Notes under the pieces: model-generated
The model's input: only the letters and a program-made list of their open reading frames with translations
Told to the model about the DNA's origin: nothing
Database searches by the model: none
Source: an uncultured Flavobacteriaceae bacterium
Lineage (GTDB): Bacteria > Bacteroidota > Bacteroidia > Flavobacteriales > Flavobacteriaceae
Direction of reading: 5' to 3'
NCBI GenBank assembly: GCA_947486785.1
Contig: CANKUU010000001.1
Coordinates: 405,766 to 469,765, forward strand
DNA length: 64,000 bases
Position numbers and translations under genes: made by a program
Shown here: piece after piece, positions 10,338 through 17,770 of the stretch
How positions within the stretch are numbered: the stretch's first letter is position 1
How the letters are laid out: the number at the start of each line of letters is the position of its first letter

Positions 10338-10369
10338 GGCCGCTGTTGAAAAACAGCGGCCTTATTTTT
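10338..10369 (+). terminator. Rho-independent terminator of the Prc-like protease gene
   Basis: A perfect 10-bp GC-rich stem (GGCCGCTGTT and its complement) closes a GAAA tetraloop and is followed by a T-rich tail, starting 23 nt after the protease stop codon. It marks the end of the conserved host-like segment before the restriction-modification operon. Confidence 0.9.
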
Positions 10370-10647
10370 GTGAGCACTTTTTTATAAATCAATTCGTGCA
10401 ATAAAATGTATGCTAGACCCTACTGGTAATATAAAAATTTAAATCTTTTTTAAATTGATTTTACATCCACAGAGTAACATCTCAAAAAGAACTTTAGACT
10501 ATCTGTAAATGATAGTTGGTTGTAAGTGAATCCAACTACATAGTCAAGCACATTTCATTTTGCTCGTTTCTCACAAAATAAACAGAGCTTACCTTTACTA
10601 AGCGCCAACTGAAAACAAAAATCAAAATTGAATAGGAATTTAAAATT
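10370..10647. other. intergenic region upstream of the restriction-modification operon
   Basis: No gene is visible. The middle (10497-10545) holds a nested set of inverted repeats: an outer 6-bp pair (GACTAT at 10497, ATAGTC at 10540), an inner 7-bp pair (TAGTTGG at 10513, CCAACTA at 10532), and an alternative 6-bp hairpin (ACTATC at 10498, GATAGT at 10511) that excludes the others. This is where a promoter and operator for the methyltransferase would be expected. No clear TTG...TAnnTTTG promoter was identified. Confidence 0.5.
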
Positions 10648-12900
10648 ATGTCCGTAAATTTATCCGTGTACGTAAAAACGTCCGTTAATAATATGGCTAC
10701 AATTAACTTTTATTTAGACAAACCAGATAAAAAAGGGTTTGCACCAATTCATCTACGAATAAACTGTAACGGAAATCAAGTTAAGGTTTCTACGGGACAG
10801 AAAATAGAACCTAAAAACTTCAATAAATCCAAACAGGAAGCGATTGGGTTAAGTGTAGAATCTCACGAAATCAACCATTATTTAGATTTCCTAAGAGAAC
10901 GAGCGGATGAACTTCTGCACCATTCTAACAAAAAAACCTTTGTAAAAGACGAAATAAAAAGAATATTGAACGAACACATCGAAAACTATAAAGAAAATAG
11001 CAATGTAAATATTGTAAAAGAACAAGTTGCACTTTATGGCAAACCATTCACTTTTGTTGATTTATTTGCTGGAGCTGGAGGTTTTAGCGAGGGATTCTTA
11101 CAAGTTGAGCATAACAATAAATTCTTTGATTTCGTTGTTGCCAACGATATTAATGAAAATTGCGAATTAACTCACATTGTTCGTTACAATCACCAATTAG
11201 GTTTAGACGCAGAATTTCTTAAACAAGACATTACAGAACCAGATTTTTTAGACAATTTATTAGAAAAAATTGACGGTCGTCAAATTGATGTTGTCTGTGG
11301 TGGGCCACCTTGTCAAAGTTTCAGTCTTGCGGGAAAAAGAAAAAAATTTGACAAAAAAGATGATTTGTTCTCTCATTATTTAGAGGTAATTAAGGTCTTA
11401 CAACCTAAATACTTCGTTATGGAAAATGTCAAGGGAATTTTGACTAAAGAAAAAGGCAAAATAAAAGAACTAATAATCAAAGAGATTAACTCTATTGTGG
11501 ACATAAAAGAGATTCCATTACTAATCTCATTCATAAAAAAAATACGAGAAGAATCTAATTCCTTTCTTTTTGACAGTATTATAAAGCGAGTAGAACTAGA
11601 AAAACTATTTGAAAAAGATAAAGAAACTGGAAAAGCGGATTTCATCTCTTTTGTAGAAAATAGATTTAAAAAACTAACGCCAAAAATCGTAGATTATAAA
11701 ACCAGTAAAACGGACAATAATATTAATACAATTCGCCATGGTTTTAACCTTTTGGCTAGAACAAAAGAATGGGAAAAGCTAAAACGGGATATTATAAAGG
11801 AAAAAGATTTTTGCAATATTGATAGCGACAATTTCGCTAATACTTTCACAGATTTCCTTACAGAAATCAGTTCTGAAAATGTAATTTCAAAAATTGAAGA
11901 CGCTTTCAATATTCTAGAAGTATCAAGTTCTTATAGAAAAGATTGCGAAGACATTATTACAGCTTTGAAAATCTACACAACGTCTTTTGATGAATCTATT
12001 GGAATATTAAAATCACATTGTAATCAAAAACAAAATAAAGAGTTAGATTCCATTCTTGAAAGCATTAGACTTTACAAAATAGAGCAACCATTTGTTGCAA
12101 ATGCATCAAATTATGGTGTTCCACAAAATAGAGAAAGAGTACTTTTTATAGGTTGTCGCAAGGACCAAAAATTTATTTCTAAAATTCCGGCAACAGTATC
12201 AGAAGAAGAAAAGGTTACCATTTTTGAAGCTTTGTATGACTTAGATTTCATAGGTAATAATCAAGAAGCCCATCGTTATGAATTGGTTGATATTTCAGCT
12301 CAATACAACGGAACAGCAAAGAAAATGGTTAAACTCTTGAAGAAACGCAGAGTTGATGGAAAGCCAATTTCAAAAGGGGGAAAGTCGTTTGCAGAATGGT
12401 CAAAAAAAGGTCGATTGATTGAACGTTTCAAACCTCAAACTAAACCATTCTATGTCAGGAACAGCGAGGCACTTGAAAATGGGGAAAAGTATTTCGACTT
12501 ACTGAATAATCACAAAACAAGTAATCAAAACGAAACTGTTATTGAAAGGCTTGGTGTCATTTTAAAAAATGGTAGTTACAAAAAAGCACAACCAGAACTT
12601 GAAAAATTAAATCTTTCTACAAACAAAAGAAATTACAATGTTTTAAAGCCAGACGAACAAAGCTCTACCATAATGACCATTGCAGACGATTATATTCACT
12701 ATAATTCGCCAAGGTCGTTAACAGTAAGAGAAATGGCCCGCTTACAATCGTTTGATGACTCTTTTGTATTTCAAGGAAAACGCTCAACTGGTGGAAATAA
12801 CAGAAAAACAGAAGTGCCACAATACACTTTAGTAGGCAATGCTGTTCCACCTTTATTAGCAAGAGCAGTAGCAAGTGAAATTTTAAAACATATCAAGTGA
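10648..12900 (+). CDS. C5-cytosine DNA methyltransferase with N-terminal integrase-type arm-DNA-binding domain
   Basis: A 750-residue modification enzyme. Methyltransferase motifs appear in C5 order: motif I DLFAGAGG (138-145), motif IV GGPPCQ with catalytic Cys222, motif VI ENV (259-261), motif VIII QNRERV (from 493), and C-terminal LTVREMARLQSF and TLVGNAVPP. Residues about 16-115 (ATINFYLDKP, PIHLRIN, VSTGQKIEPKNFNK) instead resemble the Arm-DNA-bind_5 domain at the start of Bacteroidetes tyrosine recombinases. ENV and QNRERV lie 232 residues apart, against about 40 in M.HhaI, so there is a roughly 190-residue insertion. Met16 (10693) is an alternative start. The stop overlaps the endonuclease start as GTGA. 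The enzyme should protect host DNA from the downstream nuclease; the target is inferred to be CCNGG-like. Confidence 0.93.
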   Translation: MSVNLSVYVKTSVNNMATINFYLDKPDKKGFAPIHLRINCNGNQVKVSTGQKIEPKNFNKSKQEAIGLSVESHEINHYLDFLRERADELLHHSNKKTFVKDEIKRILNEHIENYKENSNVNIVKEQVALYGKPFTFVDLFAGAGGFSEGFLQVEHNNKFFDFVVANDINENCELTHIVRYNHQLGLDAEFLKQDITEPDFLDNLLEKIDGRQIDVVCGGPPCQSFSLAGKRKKFDKKDDLFSHYLEVIKVLQPKYFVMENVKGILTKEKGKIKELIIKEINSIVDIKEIPLLISFIKKIREESNSFLFDSIIKRVELEKLFEKDKETGKADFISFVENRFKKLTPKIVDYKTSKTDNNINTIRHGFNLLARTKEWEKLKRDIIKEKDFCNIDSDNFANTFTDFLTEISSENVISKIEDAFNILEVSSSYRKDCEDIITALKIYTTSFDESIGILKSHCNQKQNKELDSILESIRLYKIEQPFVANASNYGVPQNRERVLFIGCRKDQKFISKIPATVSEEEKVTIFEALYDLDFIGNNQEAHRYELVDISAQYNGTAKKMVKLLKKRRVDGKPISKGGKSFAEWSKKGRLIERFKPQTKPFYVRNSEALENGEKYFDLLNNHKTSNQNETVIERLGVILKNGSYKKAQPELEKLNLSTNKRNYNVLKPDEQSSTIMTIADDYIHYNSPRSLTVREMARLQSFDDSFVFQGKRSTGGNNRKTEVPQYTLVGNAVPPLLARAVASEILKHIK

Positions 12901-14078
12901 GAAAGCTTACCGACGAAGAACAAGAAAAGATAAAGTTCTTGACTAAGAACCAAATTTCTCTTACTTTAATTGAACCAACCGAAACCGGATTGAAAAAATC
13001 CATTATGGATGCGACTGGTTCTGTTCGTAGTTATTTGAAAAGTAAAAACATTCACGATTATGAATTGCAGAATCAAGGTACAGAGAGTAAAGTTATGATT
13101 CCAACAATTATTCATACTGGTTTTAAGATTATAAAATCAAAAGCATCTCTATATCGTCCTTTAACTAAAAAAGGAGACCCAAGAATTTGGTTTTATGGTT
13201 TAACAAAAATTGCTGACCCTAACGATATTATTGGAATAACTTTCTTTGATAACCGATTTCAAGTTTTCAACTTAACAAAATTAAATATCAAAGAATTGAT
13301 TAATTCTTCAATTCTAAATCCATTTCAAGAATTAATTAATGCAATCAATACGACAGAAAATGAGGTTGCTTACGAGCTTTTAGCTATGTTAAGGAAAATT
13401 GCGAATGCTGGCCCAATTCCTTCAATGGTTGACGCTGACACTTCGGTTGGAAGAACACTTGAAACAACTCTCGGAATTGATATTAATTCCTCTAAACAAC
13501 CAGATTACAAAGGAATTGAGCTTAAATCATTTAGAAAAAGTAGAACAAATCGAAAAAATCTATTTGCACAAGTTCCAGATTGGAAATTGAGTAAATTTAA
13601 AAGTTCGGCAGAAATTCTTGATAATTTTGGCTACGAACGAGAAGAGGATTTTAAGCTGTATTGCACAGTTTCGGCAATTACGAGAAACTCGCAAGGATTG
13701 AACTTAAGAATCGATAGTGACATTAAACAATTGATTGAAAACTCAGATAAACCAGAGGTTGGCGATTTTGTGGTTTGGACGTTAGACAAACTTCATAATC
13801 GACTAAAGTCAAAACACAAAGAAACCTTTTGGGTAGAAGCCGAAAGTACCAGAATAAATGACCGAGAGCATTTTCAATATAAGTTGGTAGAACATACTAA
13901 AAAGCCAATCACTTCTCAATTTGATTTGTTAATTGAGCAAGGAATTATTACACTTGACCATTTAATCAAGCGAAATTCAAAAGGAAAGGTTGTCGAAAAA
14001 GGACCGTTATTTAAAATAAAACCGAAAGGAGTAGAATTACTGTTTCCGCCAAGCGAAAGTTATAATTTAATGACATAG
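12897..14078 (+). CDS. MvaI/BcnI-like type II restriction endonuclease
   Basis: 393 residues, GTG start overlapping the methyltransferase stop (GTGA), so translation is probably coupled. The region around 203-212 (PDYKGIELKS) gives Asp203-x4-Glu208-x-Lys210, the same spacing as the Asp50/Glu55/Lys57 active site I recall for MvaI. The preceding GRTLETTLGI also fits the MvaI/BcnI family, a PD-(D/E)xK group of monomeric enzymes cutting CCWGG or CCSGG. The protein is longer than MvaI (about 250 residues): an extra N-terminal region of about 150 residues precedes the nuclease core. Family assignment is from motif memory; cleavage specificity is inferred from relatives. Confidence 0.82.
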   Translation: MRKLTDEEQEKIKFLTKNQISLTLIEPTETGLKKSIMDATGSVRSYLKSKNIHDYELQNQGTESKVMIPTIIHTGFKIIKSKASLYRPLTKKGDPRIWFYGLTKIADPNDIIGITFFDNRFQVFNLTKLNIKELINSSILNPFQELINAINTTENEVAYELLAMLRKIANAGPIPSMVDADTSVGRTLETTLGIDINSSKQPDYKGIELKSFRKSRTNRKNLFAQVPDWKLSKFKSSAEILDNFGYEREEDFKLYCTVSAITRNSQGLNLRIDSDIKQLIENSDKPEVGDFVVWTLDKLHNRLKSKHKETFWVEAESTRINDREHFQYKLVEHTKKPITSQFDLLIEQGIITLDHLIKRNSKGKVVEKGPLFKIKPKGVELLFPPSESYNLMT

Positions 14079-14452
14079 CGGAATTGCCAACGCTGAAAGC
14101 TATACACATTTCCAGTCGCGCCTATACCAAAACTGTAAAAGAGTATGTCTTTGCTAACGTCAAGTATGTGGAAAAACGTTAGCTAGGTATCAATGTGTGT
14201 AAAATGTAGCTAGTAAAGGCTTTACCAAAGGTTTTTACTTTCTTATCAAGTTCGCCTAATTTTTAATTTGGTTATATTCAGAAAAAATTAAAAATATGGA
14301 TCAGTTTTAATACGAAAGTAAGTATTCGTCAACTGCCTACTTTTCATATACCAGACCATTACCTAACAGTATAAACAGGGTTATAAAATTTATGGCTCAG
14401 TTCTTACTAGCTTCAACAATGCTTATATTTTTTGTACTCAGGGTTCTACTTC
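14079..14452. other. intergenic region between the endonuclease and msrA
   Basis: No gene is seen over 374 nt between convergent units. It contains a perfect 8-bp inverted repeat (GCTAACGT at 14153-14160, ACGTTAGC at 14176-14183) with a 15-nt spacer, and otherwise AT-rich unstructured DNA. There is no obvious terminator for either neighbour. The repeat could be a folded RNA element or a scar of the insertion that brought in the restriction-modification genes. Confidence 0.45.
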
Positions 14453-15001
14453 TTAATGTTGTGGTTTTAGTTTATCCGCATACATTTTTCTTAATTTGAT
14501 AATTTTTGGAGTTATTACCGCACTACAATATCCTTGTGAGCTATTGTTATTATAATAATTTTGATGGTATTCTTCTGCACTATAAAAAGTTTCTGATGGG
14601 CTAAGCTCAGTTACTATGGGGTTTTCAAAATAAGGTGCTACTTCTTTTATAACTAGCTCAGCAGCTATTTTTTGAGCTTCACTATGGTAATAAATTACAG
14701 ATCGGTATTGTGTGCCCACATCACCCCCTTGTCTATTTAATGTGGTTGGATCATGACTTGTCATAAAAATCACCAGCAAATCTTTATAAGATATGATATT
14801 AGTATCAAAGGTTACTTGAACTACCTCGGCATGACCGGTAAGACCAGAGCACACCTCTCTGTAGGTTGGCTTACCAGGTGCTGTTCCTCCGGTATAACCT
14901 GAAACTATTTTTTCAATTCCGTTTATCCGCTGTAAAACAGCTTCTATACACCAAAAGCATCCGCCGCCAATGGTTGCTAATTCTAGTTTTTTAGCCCTCA
15001 T
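14453..15001 (-). CDS. msrA: peptide-methionine (S)-S-oxide reductase
   Basis: 182 residues. GGCFWCIEAV holds the catalytic Cys, preceded by a short N-terminus. SGYTGG and FWTSHDPT-like FMTSHDPTTLNRQGGDVGTQYRS follow in the usual order. NNNSSQGYC near the C-terminus supplies a resolving Cys. It repairs the S-epimer of methionine sulfoxide. No signal peptide is seen, so it is probably cytoplasmic. It overlaps msrB by 11 nt, so the two complementary reductases are co-transcribed. Confidence 0.97.
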   Translation of the reverse strand: MRAKKLELATIGGGCFWCIEAVLQRINGIEKIVSGYTGGTAPGKPTYREVCSGLTGHAEVVQVTFDTNIISYKDLLVIFMTSHDPTTLNRQGGDVGTQYRSVIYYHSEAQKIAAELVIKEVAPYFENPIVTELSPSETFYSAEEYHQNYYNNNSSQGYCSAVITPKIIKLRKMYADKLKPQH

Positions 15002-15473
15002 TTGTTGTTCTTTCTTTTTTATCTGTCGATTCAGGTTGTAATTGCATTGATTCAGAATTGATACAATATCTTAGACCGCTAGGTGGAGGTCCGTCAGGAA
15101 ATATATGGCCTAAATGGGCATCGCAAGTATTACACATTACTTCTACTCGTACCATACCAAAGGAGCTGTCTTTTTTGTATTTAATTGCATTTTCTTTAAT
15201 CGGTTGGGTAAAGCTAGGCCAACCCGTTCCAGACTCAAATTTTATACTCGAGTCAAATAAGGGTGCATCACAGCAAACACAGTTGTATTGTCCAGCTTTA
15301 TGTATTCCGCAGAGGGCTCCAGAATTTGGAGCTTCTGTGCCGTTCTTTCTTGTTATTCTAAACTGTTCTGGACTTAATATTTTAAGCCATTCTTCTTCTG
15401 TTTTTTCAATCCTTTTATCCGGTATGGGGTTTTGAGAAACACTAAAATGAATAACATCTTTCCATGTAAGCAT
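14991..15473 (-). CDS. msrB: peptide-methionine (R)-S-oxide reductase
   Basis: 160 residues. Zinc-binding CxxC pairs (CVCC and CNTC), the FESGTGWPSF and HLGHIFPDGP motifs and the catalytic Cys in RYCINS identify MsrB, which reduces methionine-R-sulfoxide in proteins. First gene of a two-gene operon with msrA (11-nt overlap). The N-terminus is about 20 residues longer than the minimal fold, but no signal sequence is evident. Confidence 0.97.
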   Translation of the reverse strand: MLTWKDVIHFSVSQNPIPDKRIEKTEEEWLKILSPEQFRITRKNGTEAPNSGALCGIHKAGQYNCVCCDAPLFDSSIKFESGTGWPSFTQPIKENAIKYKKDSSFGMVRVEVMCNTCDAHLGHIFPDGPPPSGLRYCINSESMQLQPESTDKKERTTNEG

Positions 15474-15608
15474 ATAAGTTTTGTCTTTAAGTCTTAAATA
15501 ATTGTTTGTGTTGTAAACTGCAAAAAATGCTAGTACAAATTAATCATAAACTAATTGATAAACACGAGATTTATGTCGAAATTTTATCTTCGTACTTACA
15601 AATGAATG

Positions 15609-15641
15609 TTGATGCAAATTCTTAAAATTGAAGTAACTTTG
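15609..15641 (+). promoter_or_regulatory. Bacteroidetes-type promoter of the nuclease gene
   Basis: TTG (15609-15611) and TAACTTTG (15634-15641) are separated by 22 nt, matching the flavobacterial -33/-7 pattern. The predicted start of transcription (about 15646-15648) falls on the annotated ATG at 15647, which would give a leaderless transcript or mean that the true start codon is elsewhere. Confidence 0.5.
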
Positions 15642-15646
15642 CGCTA

Positions 15647-16468
15647 ATGGTGCACCTAAGATCTAAAAATACAAATAAACTTATTTACACCTCATTGCTC
15701 TTGGTTTGTGTAGTAGGTTTTTGGCTTTTCGATAATTTTTATACCCCTGATACGTATTCAGATGATGCTATTGTTGGCAATAGAACTACAATACCAGAAT
15801 GGTTTTTGCCCAGTTCTACAACGGGTGATATAGTAGCTCATGAACATTTTATGTTATCGTATAATGAACCTTATGAACAAGCGGAGTGGGTGGCATATCT
15901 TTTAAAAAAAGAACATTTGAGTTATGATAATAGAAAGCGACCCTATTTTATCGAAGACCCAAAAGTAAGAACAAAATCGGCTGATTGGCGTAATTATAAA
16001 AGATCTGGATATGATCGAGGACACCTTTGTCCGGCAGGAGATAGGCGTTTCTCAAAACAAGCCTATAATGAAACTTTTTACACCAGCAATATAAGCCCTC
16101 AGCAAAGCGATTTTAATGCGGGTATATGGAATAGATTAGAACGGCTAGTTCGGCAATGGGCTAAAAAGTATGGTACTGTTTTCGTCGTTACGGGTGGAGT
16201 TTTAGGTGAAGGGTTGAACGAGATAGGGGTAGAGGATGTAGATGTGCCCAAATATTTTTATAAAATAGTAGCCCGTGGTAAGGCTAATGATCTAAAAGTT
16301 ATTGGTTTTCTAATGCCAGCTAAAGAGAGTAGTAGACCTTTAGAACAATTTATTGTGCCCATTGATTCCATAGAAAAGGTAACCAAAATAAATTTTTTTA
16401 AGAACATCAAAAAAGAGCACGAGTCAAAACTTGAGCGAAAGGTAACAACAGAAAATTGGCAGCTTTAA
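15647..16468 (+). CDS. DNA/RNA non-specific endonuclease (NUC1 family)
   Basis: 273 residues with an N-terminal hydrophobic segment (about residues 12-28), so exported or membrane-anchored. The DRGHLCPAGDRR motif contains the catalytic His. The following YTSNISPQQSDFNAGIWNRLE helix carries the metal-binding Asn of the beta-beta-alpha-metal nuclease family. Such enzymes cut single- and double-stranded DNA and RNA and may serve nutrient acquisition or phage and DNA defence in the periplasm. It is transcribed alone, convergent with rodA (12 nt between stops). Confidence 0.93.
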   Translation: MVHLRSKNTNKLIYTSLLLVCVVGFWLFDNFYTPDTYSDDAIVGNRTTIPEWFLPSSTTGDIVAHEHFMLSYNEPYEQAEWVAYLLKKEHLSYDNRKRPYFIEDPKVRTKSADWRNYKRSGYDRGHLCPAGDRRFSKQAYNETFYTSNISPQQSDFNAGIWNRLERLVRQWAKKYGTVFVVTGGVLGEGLNEIGVEDVDVPKYFYKIVARGKANDLKVIGFLMPAKESSRPLEQFIVPIDSIEKVTKINFFKNIKKEHESKLERKVTTENWQL

Positions 16469-16480
16469 GTAAAAGGTGTA

Positions 16481-17764
16481 TTAAATGCCTTCTTTCATAC
16501 GATTAGCATCAAGTTTAAGCATAATAAATAATAGGATGGTGAAAAAGAGTAGTCCTGATCCGCCATAGCTAAAAAAGGGTAGTGGAATACCTATTGTAGG
16601 CAGCAAACCTATTACCATGCCTATATTAATAAAGTAGTGTATAAAAAGAATAGAGATTACCCCATAGCCGTACATTCTGCCGAAAGGATTCTTTTGACGT
16701 TCTGATATATACACCAAACGTAAAAGAAGAAATGTAAAGAGTAATACTACAGAAGATGTTCCTAAAAAGCCCCATTCTTCCCCTACGGTACTAAAGATAT
16801 AGTCTGTATGTTGCTCAGGTACAAAATCCCCTTTGGTTCGAGTGCCTTCTAAAAAACCTTTGCCGAAGATTCCGCCAGATTCAATTGCTTTTTCAGATTG
16901 ATAGGTATTGTAGCCAATGGTTTTTCTAATTTTTTCAAGCTTTGCAGGATCTTTTTCTAAACGCAACCATAAGCTAAATCTATCGCGATGCCTTTGTTCA
17001 AAAACCTTATTAAAAACAAAATTCACAGATAATGAGAAAACAATAGCAACTACTGCTGCTACAATCATTGGGGTAACAGGCACTCTAAAACTTTTCTTTT
17101 TTAACAAAAGAACAAGAATAAGGGTTAGGGTAATAATAATACTCACCCAAGTAGGACCAAATATTAAGGTACATATAAATATAACTATTGCTAAAAGTAC
17201 CAATCCTAAATAATAGATGGGTAAACCTTCTCTAAAGATGACAAAAACCATGGCGAAAAATACGAGGGCACTACCGGGGTCGGGTTGTGGTATAATCAGA
17301 ATTGCAGGTATTAATACCACTAAGAAAGCATAGAGTTGATCTTTCTGGCGTTTTATATCTGTTTGTATGTCACTAAGATATTTTGCAAGTGCAAGTGCGG
17401 TTGCTACTTTAGCCAGTTCAGAGGGTTGAAGGTTAAAAAAACCTAAATCGTACCAAGAGGTAGCTCCAGCAATAGTTTTTCCGAAAACAAAGAGACCCAG
17501 TAGCAGTAGCATTGAAATAAGGTATAAAAGGCTAGAAAACCGTTCATAGAAACTTGCTTCAAGAGCTAACACCACTATAATAGTTAAAAAACTTACTCCA
17601 ATAAAAAATAGTTGTTTGCCGTGTAATGTGCCAAAATCAAATATAGATTGGTCAGCTTCTGTAAAAGTGCTTGAATAGATATTAATCCATCCTATTAATA
17701 ATAATGCAAAATAGATGAATACACTAAGCCAATCAATTCTTTGAAGTACACTTTTGCCAGCCAT
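16481..17764 (-). CDS. rodA: rod shape-determining peptidoglycan polymerase RodA
   Basis: 427 residues with about ten TM helices. It is a SEDS family protein: the FNLQPSELAK motif, the large periplasmic loop with the E-S-G-G-I-F-G-K-G region, EEWGF and FFSYGGSG near the end. RodA polymerises glycan strands of the lateral wall together with PBP2, whose gene lies 6 nt upstream. Last gene of the mreB-mreC-mreD-PBP2-rodA run. Confidence 0.96.
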   Translation of the reverse strand: MAGKSVLQRIDWLSVFIYFALLLIGWINIYSSTFTEADQSIFDFGTLHGKQLFFIGVSFLTIIVVLALEASFYERFSSLLYLISMLLLLGLFVFGKTIAGATSWYDLGFFNLQPSELAKVATALALAKYLSDIQTDIKRQKDQLYAFLVVLIPAILIIPQPDPGSALVFFAMVFVIFREGLPIYYLGLVLLAIVIFICTLIFGPTWVSIIITLTLILVLLLKKKSFRVPVTPMIVAAVVAIVFSLSVNFVFNKVFEQRHRDRFSLWLRLEKDPAKLEKIRKTIGYNTYQSEKAIESGGIFGKGFLEGTRTKGDFVPEQHTDYIFSTVGEEWGFLGTSSVVLLFTFLLLRLVYISERQKNPFGRMYGYGVISILFIHYFINIGMVIGLLPTIGIPLPFFSYGGSGLLFFTILLFIMLKLDANRMKEGI

Positions 17765-17770
17765 TTTTAA

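Noticed and set aside
15058..15435. 125-residue plus-strand frame opposite msrB.
   Set aside because: Fully inside msrB on the other strand; composition follows the complement of msrB.
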